Below, piece by piece: positions 12,766-24,885 of a stretch of DNA of 64,000 bases. Below the pieces are notes generated by a model that was not told where the DNA came from, made no database searches, and saw only the letters and a list, made by a program, of their open reading frames with translations. The DNA is from Motacilla alba alba (taxonomy: Eukaryota > Chordata > Aves > Passeriformes > Motacillidae), in NCBI RefSeq assembly GCF_015832195.1, contig NC_052017.1:49987652-50051651 (forward strand), written 5' to 3'. The translations under genes were made by a program, and so were the position numbers. How positions within the stretch are numbered: position 1 is the first letter of the stretch; each line of letters opens with the position of its first letter.

Positions 12766-14095
12766 CAGGAAAGTAAATTCTCTACAGTTAGGCTGCAAAG
12801 ATTAAAAAACTCTGGTGGGAAAGAATTGGAGAAGGACATGGAGGAAAGGACTGTGCTGTATTTTATGCCATAGCTCAGTTCTTCAGTGCTAAAAATCCCC
12901 AAGAATTTGAGAAACTGAAATTCAGTTGTCTGCTGGGGAGATCTGCAGTTACAATAAGATGGCAGATCAACTATCAGACATAATGTATTCCGAAGTACAT
13001 GTTGTTCTGTGTGGCTCAAAAAAGGGACTTTTCAGCTTTCATCTTAACTGAAGATTCACGGGAACAGATGGTTGGTATGTGATCCAATTGTGTGCAGGAG
13101 GTTCTGATAGCACCAGAGAAGTCTCTATGGCTACTGCTCTGTCCCTCAGCCTACAGTGCCACTCATGCCCTCGTCTGTCTGCCTAACAGGCTGTGCAATG
13201 ATTGTGTTCAAGACAGAAGGGCTCCCCAGCAGGAGAAACCAAAGGAGGCCCATCTCAGACCACTACAGCACAGTTTGGAAAGTCTTGGATAGTTTGGAAA
13301 GCTTTGCAAATGGCAAGTTTGAAGAAGGTTTAAGGCAAGCTGCTAGCTGAGAGTGTCAGTGAACCCATTTCTGCTTCTTGAAAGACTGTAAAAAACACTG
13401 AGACATAAAAGCAAAAGGACTTTGTTCACATCCTTGCCATATCTCTGCTGCTTTGTTCCTTTCCAAATGAGAGGAGGAGATGGACACAGCACATATAACA
13501 CCCTGGCTACTGATTTGAGGTTTGGGAGTTTTTGGTCTTTTTGCTTTGTTTTCTTTTAACTGCCAGTCAGTCAAGAAAGTACCAGAATCAAGTGGAAATA
13601 AGTTATGATAATCCACAGTACATGCACATTAGTAACATAAAACCCAGTAATGTTTCTGCAGTGTCATATCCTGGATTTAAGGCCCAAAATTGAAGAGAAA
13701 CAGGGAAAATTACACTATGAGTATACACTAAGCATGAGAGTTTGAGGACTGTTACCTTTTATTTTGCCACAAGACACAACCGCATTATGTTTTTTCTCAG
13801 GCAGCCTAGCAAAACCACCATTCTTCCCCAAAACCCAATTGTGCCATTAAAAACAACATTCTCCCCATTGAAAATGATCTCTCCTTCATATCAATCAATG
13901 TTTAATGAAAATATTTGAACTCCATTATACCATAGAAAAATTATGCTTTTACTTTCCATTATTCAATGTGCAGAAATCAAAAATATTTTTTTCCCAGTAA
14001 ATGATATGGAAATGAAGAAAATATTTCTCATGTTTTTTAGATTTTAAATGCATTTATAATTCACTTTGGTTGTTTCAGGTCAAGTTTTGGAAGCC

Positions 14096-14112
14096 TTTTT
14101 TTTTTTTTTTTT
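14096..14112. repeat. T17 homopolymer
   Basis: An uninterrupted run of 17 T. No associated transposon was recognised. Confidence 0.95.
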
Positions 14113-14787
14113 AATGAGTGTACTGCTTACTGTAGGAATGAATTGACTGAATCTTGATGGTTGTAGAAGTAGGCACTGCTCTTATAGCTGTACTAAACAC
14201 TGCTGCATATACACCTAAAGACTACAACGCAAACCACTCCATATTTCACCATCAATGTACAACTACATTTCGGAAGAGAGTTTGAAACATCCAAATTCCT
14301 GCAGCAGCAACTGGGAACCAAGAGTACCACAATCATTCCTGTCAACTTTACTTGCTTTATTCCTAAAGTTTAATGATCAGTTGGTACTTAAGTATTATAC
14401 TAGAATGTCTAAATATTTATATAGATAAAAAAGAAATTCCTGTGGCCTTTACTGCCACTTATGATTTTAAGTTCTCTTATGTCTAGTTAACACAAAGAGA
14501 GTCTATTTCCTTCTAATTCACATATTGTTTTACATATATGAAGATCTCTACTACACACTTACTTAACACACCCAGTTCTTCCATTTTTTGTCCCCCAGAG
14601 CTTCTATATTCTAAACTTCGCCTCAGACCTGTTGATAAGTAAGCGTATAAGAAAGTGTTGGAAACAGCAGTGTGAAAGCACAGAAAACCTCATGCACAGT
14701 GCTGGCTCACACTGGAATTCTGATATTCTTGGAGGCAAACAGCTGAAAGACTTGACTGTCCCTCTGCTGGAAGCATTAAATTCTAAA

Positions 14788-14807
14788 TTAAATTAAATTT
14801 AATTTAA
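14788..14807. repeat. Perfect 20-bp A/T palindrome
   Basis: TTAAATTAAATTTAATTTAA equals its own reverse complement. It lies in a wider AT-only stretch (about 14775-14865) made of AAATT and TTTAA words. Confidence 0.92.
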
Positions 14808-16929
14808 AACTAATTTTTTAATTAATCTTTAAAAATTTTCAATTAAATTCTAATTTAAATTACACCCCGCACACAGAAAGAGGCAGATCTTCTTTCCAGT
14901 GAGTAGGGGATGAAAAAAAAAAAGGCCCAAAAGGGAACAGCCAGGTTCTTCACATTGGAAACACACAGTATAGCGAAAAACACTATGGGATTTTCAATAC
15001 ATTTGTGTGTCTGCTGAGGTACATGAGTTGAAATGTTTTACATATTTATTTTTATTTATGAAATGAGAATTTTATAGGTATCATAAAAAATTAATATCTA
15101 CTGTATTATTCAGATACTTAATTGGGACATGGAATGGTAAGATAAAAGATAATGAAAACATATTATCTGATTGTGCAAAGTTTGTTTTGTAAAACATGCT
15201 GTTCTACAAGTGTGAATTGAAACTGGTAATGTAAATAAAAATGAAAATGGCAAATAATTCAGTTTAGTAATTTAATAATCCCTGCTACACATGCAGAAAA
15301 TCTATTTTTGAGAGGCGCTGCAATTCTGTAATAGATTGGTTGCTTTAAATCAATAACTGACTAGAGGGTGTGCCTATAAAAAATGCATAATTTCCTGCTC
15401 TGTAACAATGGTGGTGGTTTGGCACAATTTGTGATGCAAACAATTTATGTACAGATTGTGAATCATAATAAATTCCTGGAAAATTATGTTTTACAGATGT
15501 CACCAAAATAAGTCAACATGGGGGGTAGGTTCTCTGTCCTACTCTCATTGGGAGTTTACATAAGGCCTTTGAAACTGATACAGGTAAACACTAGCTCAAT
15601 TTCCAAGAGTTTATGAATGACATGTGGTATTTCCCTGTCACCATGACATTGTTATGAAAATCCTTTGCTAGGATTTTTTTTCGGCTGAGAAGCTGAAGAA
15701 CCTCAGGAAAATAATGTAAACAATAACTATCTGCTGCTGTGGAATGCAACAGGTGCATCTCTGGTGTGTGTGAGGTGTTTCTACTTAATAACCAATCAAA
15801 GACTGTTATTACTGTGTCAGACTCTCTGAGCAATCACAAGCTTTTGTTATTCATTCCATTCTATTCCTTTCCAGCCTCCTGATGAATCCTTTCTCTCTAT
15901 TCTTTTAGTATAGTTTTAATATAGCATTTTTAATATAATATATATCATAATATGATAAATCAGCCATCTGTAAAATGGAGTCAAGATTCTCGTCTCTTCC
16001 CTTGTTGGAATTGCCTGCAAATCCAACATTTCCCGTCTGTCTGCAAACTGCAGGGTACATGGCTTCCTCTGCCCACTTCACCCATTCTCAGAATGCCCAC
16101 AGCAGTCATGGGTCTCTCCCACATGTGTCCTGCAGGTTTCTTGCCCTCCCACCCAAACTTCACAGACCTCCTGGGTGTCACTGAGGCTTTTTCACTTCCC
16201 ATCCCATGGGTTTTCTGCTGGCAAAACCAGGCACACCAAGAAGTCCTGAAGCACTAACACAGATATTATCTTAGAACTTCTTCTCCTTTCCTGTCCTGCC
16301 TGAGAAGTGGTCAGATGTGTGGAATTGCATTACAATGACAGGACAGAGTAACTTTAGTATTCTTGCTGATGATTTAATCCCTAATGGCATGGTAATGCTC
16401 AAATATTTGCTCATGATTATTAGGTTTACCACAACAGTGGAAACACAGCGGAGGGAAATTATTTTTCTCTTTCCTTCCCTCTAATTTGGTAAGGAGGAAA
16501 AATTTATTGATACTTCTTCTAGCTCATTTCTTGATATATGCACTGACCACAAACATTTTTAAACAAAATCTTCATGCCTAGCAAGTATATGTAGGTGGCT
16601 GTCACATGTCATGTCCATTTTCCCTAGGGGATGTTCCTACCAGGTGACAGCTTCCCAGCAAAGGGCTTATTTGCTTCAGCTTCCCCAGAGCCAAATTCAT
16701 TTATTTCAAAGGTCCCAGAACAGGGAAATCCAGTCCCACACAGACCTGCACAGGGAAGATATACATATCATACACTAGAGGACCACCAGCACACACTAGG
16801 CAAGCGTTAAAAAGGACTTTTCCCGTTCAAAGCATTTAACTGGGGGAGGCTGGAACAAGTTTTTCTCCCTTAATCGCATCACTGAGAAAGGGTGGTGAGC
16901 TCAAAGGGCTGAAATCTGTTGCAGCTAGC

Positions 16930-16992
16930 TATGTGAAATATAAGATGTGATATGCAAGCTGACATATCGCATCTTATAGAATATTTCACATA
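16930..16992 (+). repeat. Long imperfect hairpin, about 25-bp arms
   Basis: The left arm (16930-16954, starting TATGTGAAAT and ending TGATATG) is matched by the right arm (16963-16992, starting CATATCGCAT and ending TTTCACATA) around an 8-base loop. All 25 left-arm positions find a partner if one T-G pair is allowed. The right arm carries 5 extra bases (16979-16983 region) as a bulge. In plus-strand RNA the odd pair is a U-G wobble; in minus-strand RNA it is a C-A mismatch, so the plus transcript folds better. It could be a microRNA-like precursor, a remnant of a palindromic transposon, or a template-switch inversion. No transcript evidence is available. Confidence 0.85.
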
Positions 16993-17740
16993 CGTACATC
17001 CGAATAACAACAGCAATCAGGGGAAAAAATTCAGCAAAATGTATTGTTAAAATCTGAGTTTCAGAAAAGGAAATGGGAACTGTGCATCTGTGCAGACAAA
17101 GTCTTTTGACTCCAGCTACATGTGATAAAAGCGGGAGACAAGGAGCCATCAATCCATAACCTGGAAACGCAAATGCCTGCAATATGCAGCCTTTCCACAC
17201 ATGTTATAAACAGAAGCTGTGCTTATTTAATTCTGTGCTTGCATTTGCTTTGAGATAGAATCAATATACCTGATCCAAAATTAAAAAATAATTTTTACTT
17301 ACATAATTATTTTTAATTATCCCTGACATTTTTTGTCCCCCTACATCTCCTATGTTCTGATGATGCTAGTCTGTGTATCTACTTCTGTAAACCATTTCTC
17401 AGCTGAGAAGTCCCCTGAAATAAACTTGATCCACTAAAGCACTTTAGTGCATGAAGTAAATAGAGCCATTCATTGCTTAAAAGTAGCCATAAGACCTAAA
17501 TGCATGTTACTGTTGGGACTTGAGAAAGAAAGGACTATCCATGACAGTAAGTGCTTTTTAAATTGTCCCTACACAGAAAAACTTATCAGTGCTACATTTT
17601 CAGGCTGACTGTTCTATGGAGATTCAGGAGTGACTTCAGCATCCATTTAAATTCACACCTAGAAACCATATCTGAGAGAGCAGCAGATGGCTTTGTCTGT
17701 CTGCAGTCCTGAGCACTTGGAAAGAAGAAAAGAACAGGAG

Positions 17741-17842
17741 AAGATCACAGAATATTCTAAGTGGTAAGGGACCCACAAGGATTATCAAAGTCCAACTCCA
17801 AACCCCACACAAGACAGTCCCAAGAATCACAAATGTGAGACT
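17741..17842 (-). mobile_element. CR1 LINE, 3' end fragment
   Basis: The plus strand reads 'gatcacagaatattctaagtgg', 'gggacccacaagg', 'tccaactcc' and 'agacagtcccaagaatcac'. This is the reverse complement of the tail of a CR1 subfamily. The same subfamily signature ('ttgtgggtcccttccaac') appears at the end of the element at 45312-46425. About 100 bp remain and no coding sequence is left. It reads in the same direction as CNTNAP2. Confidence 0.82.
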
Positions 17843-19050
17843 TCAGAAGTCTTATGGATAGTATCACAATGCTGAAACATTAATTGTGGGCACTAAGCTG
17901 AACCAAAATAAATTCTCATGATTCACACATAACATCTATTATTACAGAAAAAATAGGGTCTTCCATATTGGTTATAAAATGCATACAAAATGCCTTGTAG
18001 GGTGGTGAATAGGTCTCAAGAGCAGATTATTTCTTCATACTAGCTGCAGTTTCCACTGCAATTAGACAAGGCTGATACTAAACAAAAATTCCAATTACAA
18101 ATTATATTACAATAAACAGTGGGGAAGATCTCAGGTTTCATAGCTTTCTTTCATCTAACATCATTCTTTTATTGCACAGATAAATAATTTTTAAAATCCC
18201 TTAGCTCCAAGCATATTCACTTTACTTGCCTTTTTTTTTCTTAAATAAATAAATAGGCAGAAGTACCAAGTTTTTGCTAATGATATAAAGTAAAATCTCT
18301 TGTCCAAATATGACACAGCAAAAATACACTGAACTGTTCTATCTTTGCGTCTCCAAATATATGGTGAGTGGGTAACTCCTTTGTACCTGCAAGTGTCTGC
18401 TCTTCAGCAGAAGAGAATAAAAATGACTGCATGTTCCAATTTTATAAGGCATCCTCAAGGCTAAAAATATAGATGTTTTTAAAGCCTAAGAGGAAAGTCA
18501 CTGGGGTCCCTTGCTGTGTATTGATTAAAAAATAAATGGAATCGTTAACTTGTTAGCAAAGTATCATGAGGAGCAGCAGTCTCATGGAATTTCAGGAAAT
18601 CAATTTCATGTTAAAACTAATTTCTTTTCTCACCTTTTTATGAAGGGAAGGATGTCAAGGTCTAGATCAAATGGTCTGAGGACACGATGAGGAATTACAA
18701 ACTCCAGAGTTCAAATTCAAGGCTGATACTGAGCCAGGCTATGGCCATAAACCAGAATATTAATATGTTTGTAAACGAGGAATACAAACCTATTCTTTTG
18801 CTGCTGCTCTGTGAGAGTAGTTGAAGTATCCTAACGCAGTCACCTAAAGATGGCTGGACTTTTGTTGTTGACTTAAACTGGAACAAAACCAAGAACCTGC
18901 AATTGCACAATGTTTTGAACATGAAGATTGAAAGCATCTTTCATAATTATTGATAACATGAAGACATAGGACAGTATCAGTTTTGCTACATTTTCCCTTT
19001 CATAACAATGTTTATACTAGATAAGCATAAAAAACCCTAATCTTAATTTC

Positions 19051-19065
19051 TTTTTTTTTTTTTTT
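19051..19065. repeat. T15 homopolymer
   Basis: An uninterrupted run of 15 T followed by AAAG. No associated element was recognised. Confidence 0.95.
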
Positions 19066-22000
19066 AAAGTAAAAAACCCACCTGCAAACAACCACGGTTT
19101 ACCCAATTAAGGCTCCAAACACTGCTCCTCTGGCATACTGAGTCTCAGAAGTAGCTAACAAGAAGCTTGTCATCAGAGGGCTGGAAAAAGCCTGTTTGTC
19201 CAGTCCTTTCAAAACTCTGTGATTTTGCTGCAACAAGAACGGGTATGTACACAGAAAGTGCTAATGTAGTGTTTTGAATCACTGGAGCTTTTCCAAGCCT
19301 GGTTCCAAACAGCAATCAAAAAGATGATCTAAACAGTTTGCTCCTTTTATTTTTTTTTGTTCTCTGAAAGTTTTGCAATATACCAGTTTTATCACTTTTA
19401 GACCCACAACTTTCCTCAGAATCACAGGTTTGTTTTTGATCTATTTTAAGGGCCTGAAAGATCTGGAAAACAAAAATATACCGTCCCTTTCTCTATTTTA
19501 CTTTCAAAAGATTAGGATAAGATCAATAATTTTAGTTTAACAGCTAGGAGACATCCTCATGAATTTTTAGTGAATTTGAGAAGTTTTCTACATGTATCTT
19601 GTATTAGAACGTTTACTTTTAGAGATGCTGAAAAGCAGTTGATTTCCATTTCTATTGTTTTTGCAAGAAGTAACAAACTGATCCTTTGTACTGAACAATG
19701 CCTAAGTAGTTTAGACATTTGTAAAAGGAATCCTCAGGTGTTTTTTAAATTGTAATTTAAGACAGTGTAACATGACTGTATTCCTTCCATGTATAAGAAT
19801 CCCAAATACCAAAAGAAAAATCATTCAAAGTTAATATGTAGTCTAGCAAATTTGAGACCAAGTCTCAACAGCAAATTTAAGACCACTGGTGTGGGCAATC
19901 CCTATCTATATTGAAAATAGTAGTTTTTAACATTCTGAAAGTAAAATTCCCAATAAGAAAAAAAAAAGTTTTAGTCATTAGATTAAGTGTTTATGTTATA
20001 ATGAAACTTTTCTAAGATTACTCAACCCTTCTTTGCTTTCACCAATATGCAAATTGCTTCTTCCACAAAATGAATGAAATAGCTTTGGGCTTGAAAATGC
20101 CTAAGGCTTACCATGAGTGCTGTTAGAAAAAGCAGTAGCACTATCAATGGTATGCTTTTAGCACAAAACATATGTCAGTCACTCTCTGATTTTAATTTCT
20201 CAGCTTGAAAATTTCACACCTTAGACAGATACCTTTCTTAGGTAAGTTCTTGTGTTTAAATACCAGATAGCTTTACACACCACTGTGTCAATTATTCCCT
20301 GACAAGTGATTTCTACAGATCTACTCTAAAATTACTCACCATCTTCAAGACAGTAACAGAGATTTAACATATTAACACTGTCTAGGACAGGGTGAAAGAT
20401 GCAGAATGAAAGCACAGCTCTTGAGTTCTCTCAGGGCTGGTGCTGTTCTCTGGGTAAGGCAGAACCACCACAAGGCTGCTGTAGGCAACTGCCTCAATGA
20501 CATTCCCCCAAGATTTCCTCCAACTACAGAAAAAGGTCAGAGGTATTGCAACCTGCTCCTCAAATCCAGCAGAGGTTACCACAGCTAGTTTGTCCTTACA
20601 ATCATGACATAATCTTCTAATTTATTCTAGTGCTACACTGTCCTGTCCATTTCCAATCTTCCTGCTGTTTCAACCAAGCCCTTGTACGATCTAAGGCTAT
20701 TACTTTTATAGATCATACTACAACACTCCCCACTTATAAAACAAAATATAAAATATCTTCCATAATTTCCAAATATAAAATAGAGATTAACACTGCACAG
20801 AAGTCTTCTGCAGTAAGACTACCGTCGGGTCCAAATCTTCCCAATATGAAAAACTAGTTACTGTCTCTTTCTCCTTTATGCCCTATTTATGAATAGCTGA
20901 TTATGTTGTTTTCATTGGCTTCTTTTTAATTGCTTCAAAGCTTCTTAGAAATTCAAATCTCAAGAAGAAAGTCTGTTTCTCCAACTATAGACTCTAGGAT
21001 GAAGATATTTGCTCCACATCTAGCAGTCTGTACGCATGAGCAATGTCTATTTAACTTCTTACCAGAATAAGGTATGACAAATGTGGTTTTTTTAATTTGG
21101 CATTGCTGTGTGTTTTGGGGTTTGGTGTTTTCATTAAAAAAACTGTTCTTTTTAAATTATTTAAATATTTTTAAACATTATTGTCCTAGATGCTGGTAGG
21201 TATCTTCCATTGAATTACCTAAATCTGTTCTATTTAAAATTTGTACTGTTTCCTCACTTCACAATGTAACTGACAATCTAGACTGAGAGCATCATGAGGG
21301 TTTTTTTCCCCAAAGTGCTTCTTTCTTCAGGATTTCTTAGGTTATTTTTTTCTTAGAGTAAGGAAACTTTTGCTAGGGAAGATGCAAAAATTTGTGAATG
21401 CAATGTATATTGATCATAAAATAAATGACCTATTATAGGCATCAACAGGCCATGATCTTTGGAAGGTTTATATGCATTTTGAAAATGTTTCCAAATAATT
21501 TTACTACTACCATTTCCTCCTTTCTTTTATAAAACGCTGGTTTTTGGCGTTAAACATGTTAATTATTTTTCATAAATAATTGTAGAGTCCATATGAGATT
21601 TTAAGTTAGGCAAGGTCAACTAGATATTCCATCTGGAACAATTTGAATGTATTCTAGCAAAACAAGGTAGAATTGCTCATATAAAAATGCTTGCAGCGTG
21701 TTTTATTAATATTCAAAACTCTTTTTCATACATAAGGAAAACTGTTTCTTAGCTTACATGTTTAGCTTCAAAAAGTTTCCTCATAAAATATGTAAGTTCA
21801 AACTATCATGACAATGAATTTTATTTTGAAAAAATATTTTAAGAGTTTAAAAGTTAAAAGCAATATTTCCCATTCACTCAGCCAAGTCATGCCTTGGCAA
21901 AATTTTCTAATGTCCTAATAATAGTCCCGTGATCTCAGAACCTGCACCATATTAGATAGTTAATCATGAGCATAGCTTTGTTTTGAAAAGCTAGGCTCAC

Positions 22001-22683
22001 TGGAAAAACAAGGCAGAGGCCAAACTTTCACCTGAACAAGGATTTTGACATGACCTTACAAAATGTTGACAGTAAAATATGAGAACATAGTCCAGAAACG
22101 TGCAGGAATTTTGTCATTGGAATGTATGGTGATAATATTTCCCCAACATATTGCACTCAGCTATTTCCAGAAAAAGTATCTAGGTGAAATAATCACAGGG
22201 AAAAGCTATTGACCAGTACGAGAATTAGAGTTCCATTTAATTTTGTTTTTTTTCCTGTGATTTCATTTTCAGCTGACCTCCCACCTTGCCTAAACTTCCA
22301 GTTTTCCCAAGATATACAGATTCATTAGTGCAGAAGCAGATAATGCACTCCCGCAAACAACAGCTTCCTGAGTCTGCATTATCTTCTTAAGTTCCTCGCT
22401 GTACATAAACTGATCATGAGTGGAAAATTTGCCTTAAAAAAGCCTCTCAGAGAGTGGCTGCATGAAGCCCATATGGTGAAATTCTGTAAAAAAATCTATT
22501 AATAACATAGCAACATAAATTTCCAGACTTTAACTATGGGAATAGTAAATAGCCTTGGGAATGAGTTTGTGGCTCTGGGCTGGTGTGCAGTAGGCTCCTG
22601 TAAGATCACCCATTCATCTTATCAGGAGAGGTCTGCATTTTGCATTTCTTGTGCATTTTTTGAAACAGTTTTGCAGTTCTCTA

Positions 22684-22708
22684 AGGATAAATGTCCCACA
22701 TTTATCCT
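22684..22708. repeat. Tight hairpin, 11-bp perfect arms, 3-base loop
   Basis: AGGATAAATGT and ACATTTATCCT are exact reverse complements around CCC. This is the tightest perfect stem noticed in the window. Confidence 0.93.
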
Positions 22709-24682
22709 CAGAGATAAAGTCTGAGAATCTTTATTTCTCAACTGGTAAGATCCATATTGTCTTTGACTAACTTGGCCCTTGGCAGGCTATGCAAGCTTGC
22801 CAGGAACTGAAACCCATCCTTTACTGGGTTTTTACTACTCCGTAAGTACAAAACAATTGTGATGATCAGTATTTTTGAGAGGAGAATACAGAATTCCTTC
22901 TGAATACAGCAGGATATACTGAAAGAGGTAACAGGATGAAGGAAAGCTCTTACTTTTTGGCTGCTCTTGAGCAAGCAGAGAAACATGAGATGAAGCAAAA
23001 TAAGAGAAAGATCAGACCCTTTTCTTTCAGGAGCAGTACATATATTAGAGGAGATAGGCTAACAACAGAAGTCTTCTGCGGCCTCAGATGATCTAATTTG
23101 CCTACAGAAAATCAAATACAATCAGCTACTTTAGGTTTTGAGAAATAGTACTTAGGCAGTCCTCTGTGCTTGCAGGAATATGGTTAGAAAGCCAATAAAT
23201 ATCAAAATCCTAGGAATCTGCTTAAAGCTCAGGTGGTCTGTGGGAAAAAATTTGTTCTGTTGTGAGCCAGCTGATGTCTATGGAAGCTGTGAAACACTAC
23301 CATTAGGTGCTGTGACATTTAAGACAAACTTTTATTTTCTTACAAGCGTGACAAATCTTGGTTCTTTCTGAATCTGGCAATTTGCTTGAGGAAAAACAAA
23401 AGTCACAAAAGTGGTCACAAGCATCTCATCTGTATTTGCCTTAACTCAGTGAGGGAAGAATATAATTAGCAAGATAGTATAAAAGAAGACCTTAAAATCC
23501 TGCAGTCAAACCTTCAAGAAAATATGTCCTTTCAAACACACAATTCAGTCCTATATTCAAAATGGCTTTGTACTCATCTTTCACATAGAAGAGTTATAAA
23601 AGGAAAAAAAAAAAACAGATCTCAAGATCATTACGCTGCTAGAATAATCCCAATTATTCCACCAGGTATAAGGAACAGAATAGTGATTTTTCTTATGCTG
23701 TCCTTGCTGTATCTGTAGCCAAGTAATTGGTCAAAAGGGAAAAAAAGATTTTATATGCAAGAATTAATTTAATGCTCTGAACATGTGTGTCAACCACACC
23801 CAACAGGTGACCTGCTGGCCTTAGTGACAATTTTGGCATTGGTTTCCTGGCCAGCGCCCTGAAACCAGCTCCCTGAAGTTTCTCCCACCTTTTCTTGCTG
23901 GGCTGCTGTTGTATTTGCAGAGCAGGACTAGGAAAAATGACTACCAGCCAAGAAAGGGCAGTGGACTTGAAGAGTTGTGCAGGGGATCACCATTATAACA
24001 GGTTCTCCTGGCTACTCATAGCACTTACTATTATACTTCCACAATTAAAAATATAATAATATATTAACCTATAATAAACATCTGATAATAGATCAGTCAA
24101 GTTTCATATTAGGATAAACACTGAATAATCCCAATGTTATTGTTCTTTCAATCTCTCCCAAGGAAATGTGTTCCTATATTGATCCTGTTAATAGCTGGTG
24201 AACTAGACCAGGCAAATCATAATATACTAAATGCACAATTATTTCTATTAATGTATGAAATGTATATGCATGAAGGGCTCACAAAGATGCCAGTTGCCAA
24301 AAGAAGTGTTTTTCCCCAAAATCCCAACATTTCAAATAAAAAATGCTTTATATTCATCTTGAAATTTAACTGCAGTACTTCTCTTGATGTGTTTTCAAGA
24401 ATTTTCATGAACCTACACCAGCGCTTGAAAACAAATTGCAAAATTTGCAGTAGCTTTCTTGTTAATATGATGACATATAAATTTTATAGGATAGCCTACA
24501 ACAGAAATTTGTTTACTTCCTATTTTTTTCTTATACTTCTTCAAGAAGCTCTCGGTTTCTGAAGTTGAAGTACCACAACTTCACTATTACTAAAACTTCA
24601 TTGCAGCAGTACCTTTCAATTCTGATACAAACACAAGTATTGGCATTCTTTTTCTTTGAATTTTCTTCCAACATCTAATAAC

Positions 24683-24885
24683 TAACATACATATACATAC
24701 AAAACCCCAAAACAAAACAAAAACAAAAAACCCAAACAAACACAAAAACCCAACCCAACAAAAACCCCAAAAACCAATCAAACAAAATGCCACAACCCAA
24801 CCAAAAAAAAACCACTAAAGACACCTAAAGAATAAAGTGAAAAATCCCTGAAACAACCAAAACACAACAACCAAACACAGAATAA
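24683..24885. repeat. A/C-only low-complexity tract
   Basis: The plus strand is almost entirely A and C, with words such as AAAACCCC, CAAAC and ACCCAACCC. C runs of three or four lie at 24705, 24731, 24749, 24754 and 24765. On the CNTNAP2 sense strand these become G runs within T-rich DNA. A 67-codon minus-strand frame here rich in Gly, Phe and Trp is only the translation of this tract. Confidence 0.88.

Larger units (their letters stand above)
3301..17740 (-). other. CNTNAP2: CNTNAP2 intron 3, mostly unique sequence
   Basis: About 14 kb of AT-rich intron with no CR1 or LTR recognised by eye. The longest frame is 139 codons on the minus strand (12600-13019); it has no family resemblance and runs through a low-complexity A/C stretch, so it is not called a gene. 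Hairpins, palindromes, a small tandem array and a T17 run inside this block are listed separately. A stretch around 15160-15500 reads like conserved non-coding DNA, but this is untested. Confidence 0.65.

Noticed and set aside
12600..13019. 139-codon minus-strand open frame
   Set aside because: It has no recognisable domain. Part of it is translation of an A/C low-complexity tract, and it has no splice or promoter context; it is best explained as chance.
16000..16250. GC-richer patch with frames on both strands as an exon or retrogene
   Set aside because: No peptide similarity or splice pattern was found, and the patch is too short and too CpG-poor for a CpG island.
24134..24562. 142-codon plus-strand open frame
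   Set aside because: The composition is that of AT-rich intron (Phe, Leu, Ile, Asn, Lys), with no motif or relative recognised and an overlapping frame on the other strand.
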